The notes: generated by a model not told the origin, from the letters alone. 64,000 bases of DNA from Streptomyces sp. NBC_01775 (GCF_035917675.1 NZ_CP109104.1:868001-932000); one strand, 5' to 3'; positions 1-8,713 are shown, numbered from the stretch's first letter. Program-made: numbers and translations.

Positions 1-546
1 CACATCGGGGCTGCTCAGCCACGGCACGCCGCCGTCGGTCAGACCCAGTGTCCGCAAGGCCGAGTTGAGGACACCGTGCTCCTGGTCGAGGATGCGCCGC
101 CACACCACGGCGGCCACCACCATCGGCACCAGCCACGGCAGCAGCAGTACGGCCCGTATGAAGCGGGAGAGGCGGAAGCGGCGGGAGAAGAAGACGGCAA
201 GCGCCAGCCCCAGGGTGAACTGGCCCAGCAGCGAGCCCACCGTGAACAGCGCCGTGTGCCACAGCGCGTCCGTGAACAGCGGATCGGCGAACACGGCCCG
301 CCAGTTGTCGAGGCCGTTGAAGGGTGCCTCGCCGGTGAAGTAGGTCGTGGGCGTGAAGTGCTGAAAGCTCATCAGCACGTTGCGCACCAGCGGGTAGCCG
401 AAGAAGGCTGCCATGTAGAGCAGCGCGGGCGCGACGAAGAGCCAGCGCAACAGCGCGGTGCGGCGTCTGCCGGACCGGCCGGCGGCGAGGGCTCCGGAGG
501 CGCCTGGGGCCGGCGCTGAGACGGGCGGGGCTGTGACGGTACTCAT
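1..546 (-). CDS. Sugar ABC transporter permease (MalF/UgpA type), partial
   Basis: This is an inner-membrane permease of a carbohydrate ABC importer; the gene runs off the left edge, so about 182 N-terminal residues are visible. A basic, Ala/Pro-rich N-terminus is followed by a first membrane helix (LLRWLFVAPALLYMAAFF), the segment PLVRNVLMSFQHF and a second helix near FTVGSLLGQFTLGLALAVFF, as in MalF-like proteins. The ATG at 546 has GAGGAG just upstream and lies 10 bases after the stop of the binding-protein gene, so the two are one transcript. The EAA loop that contacts the ATPase lies outside the window. The family is clear; the sugar cannot be told. Confidence 0.88.
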   Translation of the reverse strand, partial: MSTVTAPPVSAPAPGASGALAAGRSGRRRTALLRWLFVAPALLYMAAFFGYPLVRNVLMSFQHFTPTTYFTGEAPFNGLDNWRAVFADPLFTDALWHTALFTVGSLLGQFTLGLALAVFFSRRFRLSRFIRAVLLLPWLVPMVVAAVVWRRILDQEHGVLNSALRTLGLTDGGVPWLSSPDV

Positions 547-556
547 GCTGGGCTCC

Positions 557-1768
557 TCACTCCCCCGCCGTCGCCTGCCGCTGGGCACGGCGCAGGGCCG
601 CCTCCGGGCTGCTGCCGCCGGTGAGTACTGACTGGAACGCCCCGGCGAGCGCGTCGCTCACCGCGGGCCAACGGGTGCCGACCTTCGCGGTGCGGGAGCG
701 CGCCGTGGTCACCAGATCGGCGAACGGGGCGAGCTTGGGATTCTGTTTCGCGTACGTCCGCGCGGCGGCGGCGCGGGTGGGAACGTTGTTGACGGCCTCG
801 CCCCAGTCGAGCTGATTGCCGGGGATGTTGAGGCAGTTGAGAATCTTGGCGGCGTTCTTCTCGCGCTCGCTGTCGTCACTCTTGGGGACGGTCATCACGG
901 TGCCGCCGACGGGTGGCACGGCCTTGCCGTCCGCCTCGGGGACCGGGAACTTGGCGACGGCCCAGTCCACCTTGTCCTGCGCGTCCAGCACCGGCACCTG
1001 CCACGGCCCGTTGACCATCATGGCGGCGCGACCGGCGACGAACTGGTCGTTGACGTCCTGCTGGTTCCAGTTGACGACGGCCTTGGAGACGGACCTGTCC
1101 GCCACCATGTCCTTCCACAGGCTCAGCGCCGCCTTCCCCTTGCCACTGTCCAGCCGCGCCTCGTCACCGCCCGCCGACCAGAAGAACGGCAGGAACTGAT
1201 AGACACCGTCCGCGTCCGGGCTGGCGCTGAAGGCGAGCCCGTAGGTGCCGTGGCCGGAGAGCTTCTTCGCCGCCGTCCGCAGCTCGTCCCACGTCCGGGG
1301 CACCTCGACGTCCGCCTTCTTCAGCAGCTTCGGGTTGTAGTACAGCGCCAGGGAGTTCACGGAGCGGGCGATGCCGTAGCGGGTCCCCTCGAAGGAGCCG
1401 AGGGAGACCCCGCTGCGGGACAGCCCGGAGGTGCGCACCCCGAGATCCCGCAGCCCGCGCAACCCGCTGGTCTGCGCGAACTGCGGCAGCTCGGAACCGT
1501 CGAGTTCGAGAATGTCGGGCAGCGAGTGCGAGGACGCCATCCGCAGCGCCTTGGAGGACACCTGATCGGCGGGAACGCTGTTCTGCTCCACCCGCAGCCC
1601 GAACTTCTTGCCACAGCGGTCGAAGAACTTCTGATTCTTGGTGTGCTCGGCCGTATCGGTGGCCGAGTTGAGCACGGTGACGGTGCCGGGCTCGGGTGCG
1701 GCAGCACACCCGGTGAGCCCGAGGGCGGCCACCGTCAAGAGCACGGAGAGTGCCGGACGGGATGGCAT
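557..1768 (-). CDS. Extracellular sugar-binding lipoprotein of an ABC importer
   Basis: This is the solute-binding lipoprotein (family 1) that delivers a sugar to the permease encoded just downstream. The 403-residue product begins MPSRPALSVLLTVAALG with lipobox LTGC, so it is exported, lipidated on Cys and tethered outside the membrane. The body has the usual binding-protein segments, for example YGIARSVNSLALYYNPKLL, VEVPRTWDEL and AAMMVNGPW. The ATG at 1768 was chosen over an in-frame start at 1876 because it puts the signal peptide at the N-terminus and has GGAGA at a good distance. The LacI gene lies upstream on the same strand and probably controls it. Confidence 0.92.
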   Translation of the reverse strand: MPSRPALSVLLTVAALGLTGCAAAPEPGTVTVLNSATDTAEHTKNQKFFDRCGKKFGLRVEQNSVPADQVSSKALRMASSHSLPDILELDGSELPQFAQTSGLRGLRDLGVRTSGLSRSGVSLGSFEGTRYGIARSVNSLALYYNPKLLKKADVEVPRTWDELRTAAKKLSGHGTYGLAFSASPDADGVYQFLPFFWSAGGDEARLDSGKGKAALSLWKDMVADRSVSKAVVNWNQQDVNDQFVAGRAAMMVNGPWQVPVLDAQDKVDWAVAKFPVPEADGKAVPPVGGTVMTVPKSDDSEREKNAAKILNCLNIPGNQLDWGEAVNNVPTRAAAARTYAKQNPKLAPFADLVTTARSRTAKVGTRWPAVSDALAGAFQSVLTGGSSPEAALRRAQRQATAGE

Positions 1769-1808
1769 TGAAAAGGGTCTCCATTCCAGTACGAGCCTCA
1801 ACGGGACG

Positions 1809-1836
1809 CGCCCCGAAGTGGGGCGCCCCGAAGTGG
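1809..1836. repeat. 13-bp direct repeat upstream of the sugar-binding gene
   Basis: CGCCCCGAAGTGG occurs twice with 15-base spacing, about 40 bases upstream of the lipoprotein start. It could be a regulator site or a chance duplication in GC-rich leader DNA. It does not match the palindromes found near the lacI-type gene. Confidence 0.35.
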
Positions 1837-1924
1837 CGCGGGGAGCGGCGCGCGCAACCACAACGCACCCGCACATTCCCAGGCGAGGTTCACAAACGCG
1901 GCGGCGGCGCTGTACGAAAGGCGG

Positions 1925-2938
1925 TCATGAAGGGAAGCCGCACACCGAGGTACTGGCACGCGCGGTAAGCCGCGGGGGCAACAAGGTGGCGTCCGCCACG
2001 GACGAACCGTTCAACTTGGCCATCAGCAGTTGAACGGCCCGCTCCCCCACCTCGTCCGCCGGGATGGCTACGGAGGTGACCGGCACCGCGGCGTTCTCCG
2101 CCAGCTCGTCCGGGCACACGGCGACCACCGAGAGGTCCTGCGGAATGCGCATTCCCGCCTGCTGGAACGCCTCCATGAGCAGGGGCAGCGCGGGTTCGTT
2201 GTGCACGACGACCCCGGTCAGTCCGGGATGGTCGTGCAGCAGTTTTTCGACGGTCCGGCGTGCGGCGGGCCTGGAGGGCTCGCACGGGAGCACCGTCGAG
2301 GTCATGCCGTGGCGGTGGGCGGCGGTGGTGAAGCCCGCCGCGGTGCGCTGCGCGAAGCCGGTGCCGCGCACGTACACCGCGGGCGGGGAGCCCAGCAGCG
2401 CCACGCACCGGTGGCCGAGCTGGGCGAGGTGGCCGACGCAGCTCTCGCCGGTCGCGGTGAAGTCCAGGTCGATACAGGTCAGCCCGTCCGACTCGGTGGG
2501 GAAGCCGATGAGGACCGAGGGCAGTGGCAGCGCGCGGAGCAACGGGGTACGTGCGTCGCGCAGTTGTACGTCCATCACGATCAGCGCGTCCACGAGCGCG
2601 CTGTCCGCCACCCGCCGCAGCCCGTCCTCACCCTCCTCCTGGGTGAGCAGCAGAACGTCGTGGTCATGGGCGCGCGCGGCGGTCGCCACCGCGCCGGCGA
2701 ACTGCATCTGTACGGGCACATGGATGCCGCTGCGCAGCGGCATCACCAGGGCCAGCACGTTGGAGCGGCTGCTCGCCAGCGCCCTGGCGCCGGCGTGCGG
2801 CCGGTAGCCGAGTTCGCGGATGCTCTCCTCGACGCGGCGCTGGGTCGCCGCCGAGATGGAGCGCTTGCCGCTCAGCACGTAGGAGACGGTGCTGGGTGAG
2901 ACCCCGGCGCGCCGGGCCACGTCCGTGATCTTGACCAA
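1925..2938 (-). CDS. LacI family transcriptional regulator
   Basis: This is a LacI/GalR-type repressor, probably of the adjacent sugar importer. The 337-residue protein starts with the classical helix-turn-helix KITDVARRAGVSPSTVSYVL, then the hinge helix ending ALASSRSNVLAL and a periplasmic-binding-protein-like effector domain (VVAVCPDELAENAAVPVTSV). The start is a TTG at 2938, preceded by GAGGAGGGGG; the longer frame from 3088 would put some 50 unrelated residues before the DNA-binding domain. The gene is on the same strand as the importer and 156 bases upstream of it. Two palindromes in its own leader suggest autoregulation. The effector sugar is unknown. Confidence 0.9.
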   Translation of the reverse strand: MVKITDVARRAGVSPSTVSYVLSGKRSISAATQRRVEESIRELGYRPHAGARALASSRSNVLALVMPLRSGIHVPVQMQFAGAVATAARAHDHDVLLLTQEEGEDGLRRVADSALVDALIVMDVQLRDARTPLLRALPLPSVLIGFPTESDGLTCIDLDFTATGESCVGHLAQLGHRCVALLGSPPAVYVRGTGFAQRTAAGFTTAAHRHGMTSTVLPCEPSRPAARRTVEKLLHDHPGLTGVVVHNEPALPLLMEAFQQAGMRIPQDLSVVAVCPDELAENAAVPVTSVAIPADEVGERAVQLLMAKLNGSSVADATLLPPRLTARASTSVCGFPS

Positions 2939-2970
2939 CGCCCCCTCCTCGAAGCTGATTCCGCGGGATT

Positions 2971-3008
2971 GTCGAATCGTTTCGACTGGGTATGCCGAAG
3001 CGATTCGG
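2971..3008. promoter_or_regulatory. Tandem palindromes upstream of lacI-type gene (probable operators)
   Basis: Two adjacent inverted repeats are visible: GTCGAA-N4-TTCGAC (2971-2986) and CCGAA-N4-TTCGG (2995-3008). Both keep the TTCG core, fit the size of LacI-family operators, and lie 33-70 bases before the TTG start. The operator role is inferred. Confidence 0.6.
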
Positions 3009-3119
3009 CGCGGAACAGTAAGGAGGGGGCAGGAGCCTGTCAACGGTTGTGACAGAAGTGCTCCGCCGCCCCCATCGGCGGCCTTCACGGGCCGAGGCGC
3101 CCGCTCGTCCCGGGTCCGG

Positions 3120-3803
3120 TCAGGTGAGGCGTTTACCGGGGGCGAAGCGGTCGACGGCGCGGGAGAGCGCGCCCATGTCCTGGGCCGCGTCGTCGAGTTG
3201 GATCACGTAGCGCCTGCCGCGCAGGCCCGGTGCGGCGGGATCCGAGGTGACCAGGCGGCTGCCGAGCGGGGTGTCGGGGTCGCCGTCGGCCTTGGCCACC
3301 GGATACAGGTCGACGTAGGGCGCGCGCGCGAGCCCGGCCCGCACGAGAGGGTCCCCCTCGGCGCGGCCTTCGGCCACGATGTTGACGGCCGCGATGTCCG
3401 GCCAGGCCAGGAGCTGTTGGCGGTGCCGCCCGCGGCCCAGCCAGGCGCCTCGCCCGTCGACGGTGAGGCTGGGCGGGCCGAGCCTGCGCAGCACACCGAA
3501 GCCGAAGAGGGCGACGAGCGCGGCGGCCCACAGTCCGCCTATCACGGCTGCCACTACCCGGTCGCCCGTCGGCGCGGGCCCTTTGGGCGGTCCCGAGGCG
3601 TTGACCAGGAACGGCGCGTCCGTACCGACCGCGGCGTAGGCGAGCCCCGCCACCGGCACCGCGAACATCACCGTCAGCGCGAAGATCCCCAGCGGGACGC
3701 CGACGAGCAGCTCTCGCCGGTGCATCCGGCGCCGCCGCCCCCGCACCACCTTGACCCGTACCGCCTCCGGCACCGTTCCCGCCGACCCCCGTCGCATCGT
3801 CAT
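3120..3803 (-). CDS. Membrane protein of unknown function, two TM segments
   Basis: I do not recognise a named family. The 227-residue product has a basic N-terminus (RGRRRRMHRRELL), a first hydrophobic helix near residues 28-50 (GVPLGIFALTVMFAVPVAGL), an outer loop, and a second helix (AAVIGGLWAAALVALFGFGV). These precede a soluble C-terminal half (LTVDGRGAWLGRG, PDIAAVNIVAEGRAEGDPL, RYVIQLDDAAQDMGALSRAV) that resembles the PH-like domain seen in many actinobacterial membrane proteins. The ATG at 3803 is used because the frame upstream runs into the neighbouring transporter region. It lies between the LacI gene and the MFS transporter without obvious linkage. Confidence 0.7.
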   Translation of the reverse strand: MTMRRGSAGTVPEAVRVKVVRGRRRRMHRRELLVGVPLGIFALTVMFAVPVAGLAYAAVGTDAPFLVNASGPPKGPAPTGDRVVAAVIGGLWAAALVALFGFGVLRRLGPPSLTVDGRGAWLGRGRHRQQLLAWPDIAAVNIVAEGRAEGDPLVRAGLARAPYVDLYPVAKADGDPDTPLGSRLVTSDPAAPGLRGRRYVIQLDDAAQDMGALSRAVDRFAPGKRLT

Positions 3804-3859
3804 GCGGGGAACTGTAGGGCGGCCCGGTTCGGGTGAACCAGCCCGCCCCTTCCTCCCCG

Positions 3860-5344
3860 CTAGTGCAGCGCCAGCCCCTTCGTCTCCGGTGCCCAAGCGG
3901 CGGACACGGCGGCTCCGATCACCAGAAGTACCGTCAGCGCGATCATCGATGCCGAGAACCCGTAGGCGGAGAGGCTGATGGGCAGCAGGAACGTGCCGAT
4001 CGCGGAGCCGATCCGGCTCAGCCCGTTCAGCAGTCCTACCCCCGAACTGCGCAGGGCCGTCGGGAACAGCTCCGGCGGATAGACCTGGTCCAGGTTGGAG
4101 GACGCCGACATCATGAAGGTGAAGACGAGGAACAGCGGGAAGAGCAGCAGCGTCGGCGCGTGCGGCCACACCCCGATCGGCGCCAGGGCGAGCGCCATCA
4201 CCACGAACGACCAGATGACGAAGCCCCGCCGGGAGAACCGGGCCACGAACCACAGCCCCGCCACCCCGCCGAGCAGCAAGAAGACATTCAGCAGTCCGTT
4301 GCCGAGGAAGTCCTCGCCGCCCAGCCCCACCCTCGCCATGACGACCGGGAGGAACGTATAGATGGCGAAGTACGGAATGACCTGGCAGTTGTAGTAGAGG
4401 ACGCCGAAGAGCGTGCTCTTCCGGTGCTGTGCGCGAAACAGCTCCCGGTAGTCGTACGACTCTGCCGTCCGGCTGCTCCGCAGCAGGTCCGAGAAGTCGA
4501 CGCGCGGCCCGATGTGCTTCGCCACCACCGCCCTGGCCTCATCGATGCGGCCCTTGCTGATCAGCCAACGCGGTGACTCGGGCGTGCCGAAGCGCACCGC
4601 CAGCACGAACACCGCGGGCAGCGCGCTGGAGGCCAGCAGCCAGCGCCAGCTGTCCCCTCCGAAGCCGACCACGTAGTTCCCGAAGAAGTACGCCGCCGTG
4701 TAGCCAACCGTCCACATCGCGGTGAGGGACGCCAGCAGCCCTCCCCGGTAGCGGCGGGGACAGAATTCGGCGACCAGCGTCGGCCCCAGCGCGTAGTCGG
4801 CGCCGATGCCGAAGCCGATCAGCAGCCGCAGCACGAACAGCTCCGCCGGCCCCGTCACGAAGAACTGCGCCGCCGAGGCCACGGCTATGAGCAGGAAGTC
4901 CAGCATGTAGAGCAGCTGTCGCCCGAAGCGGTCCGCGGCCCAGCCGAGGACGATGCTTCCCGCGAAGATCCCGATGAGCGCCGAGGCGCCGAGCAGTCCC
5001 TCCCACGCGGCGCCCAGCTCCATCTGCGGGCCGATCAGGGTCAGCGCGATGCCGATGATGCCGAGGTGGTAGCCGTCGGAGAAGTTCGCACCGAACGTCA
5101 GCGCCGTGATCTTGATGTGGAAGCGGTTCAGCGGGGCGTCGTCCAGCGAGTGGGTGGCCGCGTCGCCCTCCTCGCCGTGCCCGCCGCCGGCCCCGGCGTC
5201 GTCGGCGGGCCGGGCCGGGCCCTCCGTATCGCCGGACCGAGCGCGCGGGAGCGGGCCCGCCTTCTCCGTCGTACCTCCGGCTTCCGCCGTGCCCGCGGCT
5301 TCCGCCGTACCCGCCGAGCGCTCCGTGTCCGGGACGTCTTTCAC
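3860..5344 (-). CDS. MFS transporter
   Basis: This is a 12-helix major facilitator transporter of 494 residues. Its acidic, Ala/Gly-rich N-terminal tail of about 65 residues precedes the first helix (FHIKITALTFGANFSDGYHL). The family signature between helices 2 and 3 is visible as LGWAADRFGRQLLYML, and the region PRWLISKGRIDEARAVV matches the sugar-porter/aromatic-acid symporter branch. The GTG at 5344 has GGGGAG six bases upstream; an earlier ATG at 5449 lacks a ribosome site. It is transcribed divergently from the ammonia-lyase-like gene 168 bases away, so it may import or export that enzyme's substrate or product, but the sequence does not fix it. Confidence 0.87.
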   Translation of the reverse strand: MKDVPDTERSAGTAEAAGTAEAGGTTEKAGPLPRARSGDTEGPARPADDAGAGGGHGEEGDAATHSLDDAPLNRFHIKITALTFGANFSDGYHLGIIGIALTLIGPQMELGAAWEGLLGASALIGIFAGSIVLGWAADRFGRQLLYMLDFLLIAVASAAQFFVTGPAELFVLRLLIGFGIGADYALGPTLVAEFCPRRYRGGLLASLTAMWTVGYTAAYFFGNYVVGFGGDSWRWLLASSALPAVFVLAVRFGTPESPRWLISKGRIDEARAVVAKHIGPRVDFSDLLRSSRTAESYDYRELFRAQHRKSTLFGVLYYNCQVIPYFAIYTFLPVVMARVGLGGEDFLGNGLLNVFLLLGGVAGLWFVARFSRRGFVIWSFVVMALALAPIGVWPHAPTLLLFPLFLVFTFMMSASSNLDQVYPPELFPTALRSSGVGLLNGLSRIGSAIGTFLLPISLSAYGFSASMIALTVLLVIGAAVSAAWAPETKGLALH

Positions 5345-5512
5345 GCGCTCTCCCCTCGTCGCCGCCTGCCGGCTGCGGCCTGTATCGGCTGTGGTCCGCG
5401 GCACCTCGCCGGGGTCACGGTCTCCCGGTCTTCCCGCGCTGCTTGCCAACCCGCCTGAATGAACGATTTCATGAAGCCTCAGAGGTGAATAGATCTATGT
5501 CAAGGGGTGATG
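5345..5512. promoter_or_regulatory. Divergent promoter region, MFS transporter / lyase-like gene
   Basis: This 168-base region must hold both promoters. It contains the palindrome ATAGATCTAT (5489-5498) just before the ribosome site AAGGGG (5502-5507), and a TTCATGAA element around 5468-5475. No regulator gene is adjacent. Confidence 0.4.
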
Positions 5513-6964
5513 ATGAGCGACACCAGCCACGTCCACGTCGACGGCCGCCGGCTGAGCTGCCAGGACGTCGTACGCGTGGCCCGATGGAGCGCTTCGGCGG
5601 AACTCGACCCGTCGGCGCTGAAGCGGGCCCACCAGTCCTACCTCGTGGCCGAGGACCTCGGCGCCAAGCGGGCCGTGTACGGACGCACGACCGGCGTCGG
5701 CGCCAACCGCCACCACGTCGTGGACCCTGACACCGCCGACCAGCATGGCCTACGCCTTCTCAGCAGTCACGCCGGAGGCACCGGGCCCACCGCACCTGAC
5801 AGCCTCGTACGCTCCACCCTGCTCATCCGGCTCAACCAGCTCGCCGCCGCCGGCAGCGGCGTACACCCTCGCCTGCTGGGCGCCCTCGAAGCCGCCCTGC
5901 GGGTCGGTGCCGTACCCCGCGTCCACACGCGCGGCGCCATCGGCACCGGCGACCTCAGCGCACTCGCCGAGATCGCCCTGACCCTCGCGGGGCGCCGGCC
6001 CTGGGCCGTCGGCTCGCTCGAACCGGTGCCCATCAGTCCGGGGGACGCCCTCGCGTTCATCTCCAGCAACGCCGCGACCCTCGCGGAAGCCGTCCTCGCC
6101 TGGCACGACCTGCGCGAACTCCTGTACGCCAGTCACGCGGTGGCCGCCCTGTCCTACTGCGCGCTCAGCGGATCCCCCGAAGCCTTCTCCGAACGCGTCC
6201 ACGCCCAACGTCCGCACCCCGGCTCCACGCGGTGCGCCGCCGAAATGCGCCGCATCCTCTGGGACGACGGCGAGCCGGGCCCTGGCAGCCGCATCCAGGA
6301 CCCCTTCGGGCTGCGCGCCTTCCCCCAGGTCCAGGGTCCCGCACTCGACGCCGTCGACACGCTGGAGAACATCCTCACCATCGACCTGAACGCCGCCGCC
6401 GAGAACCCGTTCATCGACATCGAGACCGAGAACGCCTATCACCACGGCCACTTCTCCACGGCGCACCTGGCGCTCTCCCTCGACCACCTGCGAGCCGCGC
6501 TCCACCACGTCGCCGAGCTTTCCGCGGCACGCCTCAGCGACCTGGTCGAACCCGAACTCACCGGTCTCACGCCGTTCCTCTCCGACGGCCCACCGGGCAG
6601 CTCCGGCATCATGATCCTCGAATACGTCGCCCACGACGCGCTCAGTCAGCTACGTCATGCCGCCGCGCCGGTCACCCTCGGCACCGCCGTCATCTCCCGT
6701 GGCCTCGAAGACCACGCCAGCTTCTCCACCCAGGCCGCACGCAGCACCTCGGCGGCCATCAGCGCCTACCGCACGATGCTCGCCTGCGAGCTCATCGGCG
6801 CCGTACGCGCTCTGCGGCTGGGTTCCGCGGAGCTTCCCGGAACCGCCGTGGCGGAAGCCTTCCGCACCGCCGGAAAGGCACTGCCGATGATCGCCGAGGA
6901 CCACCCGCTCACCGAGGAGATCGCCGCCGCCGAACAGGTACTCGCCCGATTCGGCACCCTCTGA
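5513..6964 (+). CDS. Aromatic amino acid (histidine/phenylalanine) ammonia-lyase-like protein, altered MIO motif
   Basis: This belongs to the HAL/PAL fold family, which eliminates ammonia from aromatic amino acids. The 483-residue product keeps family landmarks: YGRTTGVGAN near residue 56, LLSSHAGG near 82, LNAAAENPFIDIET, and the late segment SRGLEDHASFSTQAARS. At the cofactor site, however, the usual GSVGASGDL, whose Ala-Ser-Gly cyclises to the MIO electrophile, reads GAIGTGDL (residues 141-148): one residue shorter, with Thr145 in place of Ser. Normal MIO formation is therefore doubtful. The ATG at 5513 follows AAGGGG; GTG 5507 and ATG 5510 are also in frame. The divergent neighbour is an MFS transporter. 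It may be a lyase or mutase with other chemistry, or non-catalytic. Confidence 0.85.
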   Translation: MSDTSHVHVDGRRLSCQDVVRVARWSASAELDPSALKRAHQSYLVAEDLGAKRAVYGRTTGVGANRHHVVDPDTADQHGLRLLSSHAGGTGPTAPDSLVRSTLLIRLNQLAAAGSGVHPRLLGALEAALRVGAVPRVHTRGAIGTGDLSALAEIALTLAGRRPWAVGSLEPVPISPGDALAFISSNAATLAEAVLAWHDLRELLYASHAVAALSYCALSGSPEAFSERVHAQRPHPGSTRCAAEMRRILWDDGEPGPGSRIQDPFGLRAFPQVQGPALDAVDTLENILTIDLNAAAENPFIDIETENAYHHGHFSTAHLALSLDHLRAALHHVAELSAARLSDLVEPELTGLTPFLSDGPPGSSGIMILEYVAHDALSQLRHAAAPVTLGTAVISRGLEDHASFSTQAARSTSAAISAYRTMLACELIGAVRALRLGSAELPGTAVAEAFRTAGKALPMIAEDHPLTEEIAAAEQVLARFGTL

Positions 6965-7023
6965 CGGAGACCCGGGGCGATCGGGCTGCCGACCGGGCCG
7001 TCGCAGCCGTGAGCACGACCGCG

Positions 7024-7332
7024 TCACGCCTCCCGCACGCTGATGTCGACGCGGTGATGACGGTGCGCATCGTTCCCGTCGAGCTCATCGAGCAGCGCGA
7101 TCGCGAAGTCGGCGTACGTGATCCGGCTGTCCGGGTCGCCGTGCTCGGCGATCCGGTACCGGCCGGTGCGCGCGCCGTCATGGTCGAAGTCACCCGCCGG
7201 GGCCACGTACACCCAGTCCAGGTCGCAGGTCCGAAGCACGTCGAGGCCCGCCGCCCAACTCCGGCTGATCATCACGCATATCATCGCCACGGCGACCACG
7301 CAGTGGGCACTGACGCGGTGTGCACCATCCAC
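7024..7332 (-). pseudogene. 3' fragment of an NAD(P)H-binding (atypical SDR) gene
   Basis: The last 70 or so residues of this frame (LRTCDLDWVYVAPAGDF, RTGRYRI, DSRITYADFAIALLDEL) match the C-terminus of NAD(P)-binding proteins related to NmrA/YwnB. The N-terminal Rossmann half with its Gly-rich nucleotide motif is missing; upstream residues look random. It is therefore a truncated gene, not a short functional protein. It ends 59 bases after the lyase-like gene, in the opposite direction. Confidence 0.7.
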
Positions 7333-7830
7333 GTGCTGCCCGTCGGCACCGCGTCTCCAGCGCGCACGACCGAGCCCGCAGCCGCAGCGGGAAACGAACT
7401 TGCTGGCACAGCAGCCCCATCAACAAGGCGGCATTACGAGACAACCTGTGAACCTTACCCAGCAGAACATTAGGCCAAAAGGGTGGTTTTCTGCACTCAG
7501 CATGGTGAATCCTCCCCGGCGGTAGCTGTACTGGTCCTATCGAGTGGAGTGTCCATTCCCCTATCGGGGCGGAACGGAGATCGCTTCAACGTTCTCCGCT
7601 CCGTCCCCTCGGGCGCCCCGGCAGCGAGTGGCAGCCCTGCGCCAAGTCACACTGACTCGAAGGGGCTTCATCATGCCAGTCGCCGTCATTCCCCCCTCGC
7701 CCGTGGCCTGTGGCCTGTGGCCACGTTCACGGCGCACGTCCAAAGGGTTGTCCCCCATAGCGCGCCTACGGGGGACAGCCTGACATTCGGACTTCCAGCG
7801 TCATGCGCTACTGACCGTAGGACGGTTTCC
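7333..7830. other. Gene-poor stretch, leader of the phage-type genes
   Basis: No convincing coding region was found. An inverted repeat TGTCCCCC-N13-GGGGGACA spans 7749-7777, about 50 bases before the next start, and could be a terminator or leader hairpin. Base composition is lower in G+C around 7430-7500 than in the flanks, as in transferred DNA. Confidence 0.5.
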
Positions 7831-8118
7831 ATGAGCCTCGCGGACTTCCTGCTCGCTCTCGGCGCCACCTGCCGCATCACGAGGTTCATCACCAAGGACA
7901 CGCTCGCCGCGGGTTTCCGGATCTGGATCGCCGACCGTTTCGGTGACGACTCCAGACCGTCGTACCTGATCACCTGCGGCTGGTGCACCAGCATCTGGGT
8001 CGCCGTCGCCACGACCGGCAGCACCCTGACTCTGGGGGACTCGCTATGGCTCCGCGCCCCGGCGATCGCCCTGACGCTCTCCTACCTCACGGGCATCGCC
8101 TCAAGATGGCTCGACTGA
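7831..8118 (+). CDS. Small membrane protein, DUF1360-like
   Basis: This 95-residue protein has hydrophobic segments at both ends and a central CGWCTSIWV motif that resembles the C-x-W-C-x-S-x-W signature of DUF1360 proteins, found in bacteria and in actinophages. The N-terminus MSLADFLLALGATCRITRFI and the C-terminal helix APAIALTLSYLTGIASRWL fit that family. The ATG at 7831 has AGGAC upstream; a longer frame from 7483 exists but has no ribosome site. The next gene, 49 bases on, is also phage-like. In phages such proteins may act near the holin/lysis genes, but the function is not established. Confidence 0.7.
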   Translation: MSLADFLLALGATCRITRFITKDTLAAGFRIWIADRFGDDSRPSYLITCGWCTSIWVAVATTGSTLTLGDSLWLRAPAIALTLSYLTGIASRWLD

Positions 8119-8167
8119 CACAAGAAGACAAGAAAACAAGAAACACCTACGGGGAAGGAACCCGGAT

Positions 8168-8326
8168 ATGGCCTGCAACTGCGGTGGAGGAACTCCACGA
8201 ACCGTCGTCATCTACCAACTGACCCTGCCGGACGGCACCGTCCGCCAGTACGTCACCTACCAGGAAGCCGAAGCCGCCAACCAGCGAGCAGGCGGCACCG
8301 GCACCATCAGCACCGTCGTCCAATGA
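8168..8326 (+). CDS. Small phage-type protein (52 aa) with N-terminal CNCGGG
   Basis: This 52-residue product begins MACNCGGGTPRTVVIYQL and continues with a segment typical of small actinophage proteins (LPDGTVRQYVTYQEAEAAN). A near-ideal ribosome site, GGGGAAGGA, ends eight bases before the ATG. The Cys-x-Cys start may bind a metal; no other motif is seen. It sits just downstream of the DUF1360-like gene on the same strand, so the two probably form one transcript, perhaps left from a prophage. I recall similar small proteins being grouped as a phage domain of unknown function; this is from memory. Confidence 0.65.
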   Translation: MACNCGGGTPRTVVIYQLTLPDGTVRQYVTYQEAEAANQRAGGTGTISTVVQ

Positions 8327-8339
8327 CGCAGCGCGCCCG

Positions 8340-8660
8340 GACACGGTGCCGGACTCCGAGTTCCGGCCGGCTCGAAGATGCCCTTCCGTCCTGCCTGCTC
8401 AAGGCGCTGTGGGGCCAGTTCGCGGCACTGCTGCCGTCACGGGACGGGTTCGCGCCCCCGGCCATCCATGGGACTGCCACCGCCGCATCCCGGACAGGGT
8501 GGCCTTCGAGCACCTCACGCAGGCCCTGGCACTGCGAGCCTACGACCGCGTGATCGGCCTCGGGCTGAATGAAATCTCGGTCGACGACTGCATCACCAAG
8601 GCACCCTCCAGAGGCGAAAAGCCGCACGCTCCCCGGTCTGCCGGGGCAAGCAGAGCCTGA
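8340..8660 (+). pseudogene. IS5-family transposase remnant, frameshifted
   Basis: Two pieces of an IS5-type (DDE) transposase can be seen in different frames. One resembles the N-terminal helix region ending in an arginine-rich TG(I/W)PWRDLP-like stretch (about 8380-8490). The other reads VAFEHLTQALALRAYDRVIG and EISVDDCITKAPSRGEK (about 8493-8620), which contains the first catalytic Asp region and the typical KAP(C/S)GGE loop. The reading frame is broken and the catalytic C-terminal half is absent, so the copy is dead. A strong terminator follows. Confidence 0.6.
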
Positions 8661-8683
8661 ATGCTCCGCGGCTTCCGATGTAA

Positions 8684-8713
8684 CCGGTGCGCCGCTCGGG
8701 AGCGGCGCACCGG
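8684..8713 (+). terminator. Intrinsic terminator
   Basis: A perfect 13-base stem (CCGGTGCGCCGCT and its complement) with loop CGGG is followed by CCTTTTG. It would end plus-strand transcripts from the phage-type genes. Confidence 0.8.

Noticed and set aside
5750..6634. 294-codon minus-strand frame inside the lyase-like gene
   Set aside because: The real gene on the other strand has full family homology; this is a codon-bias shadow.
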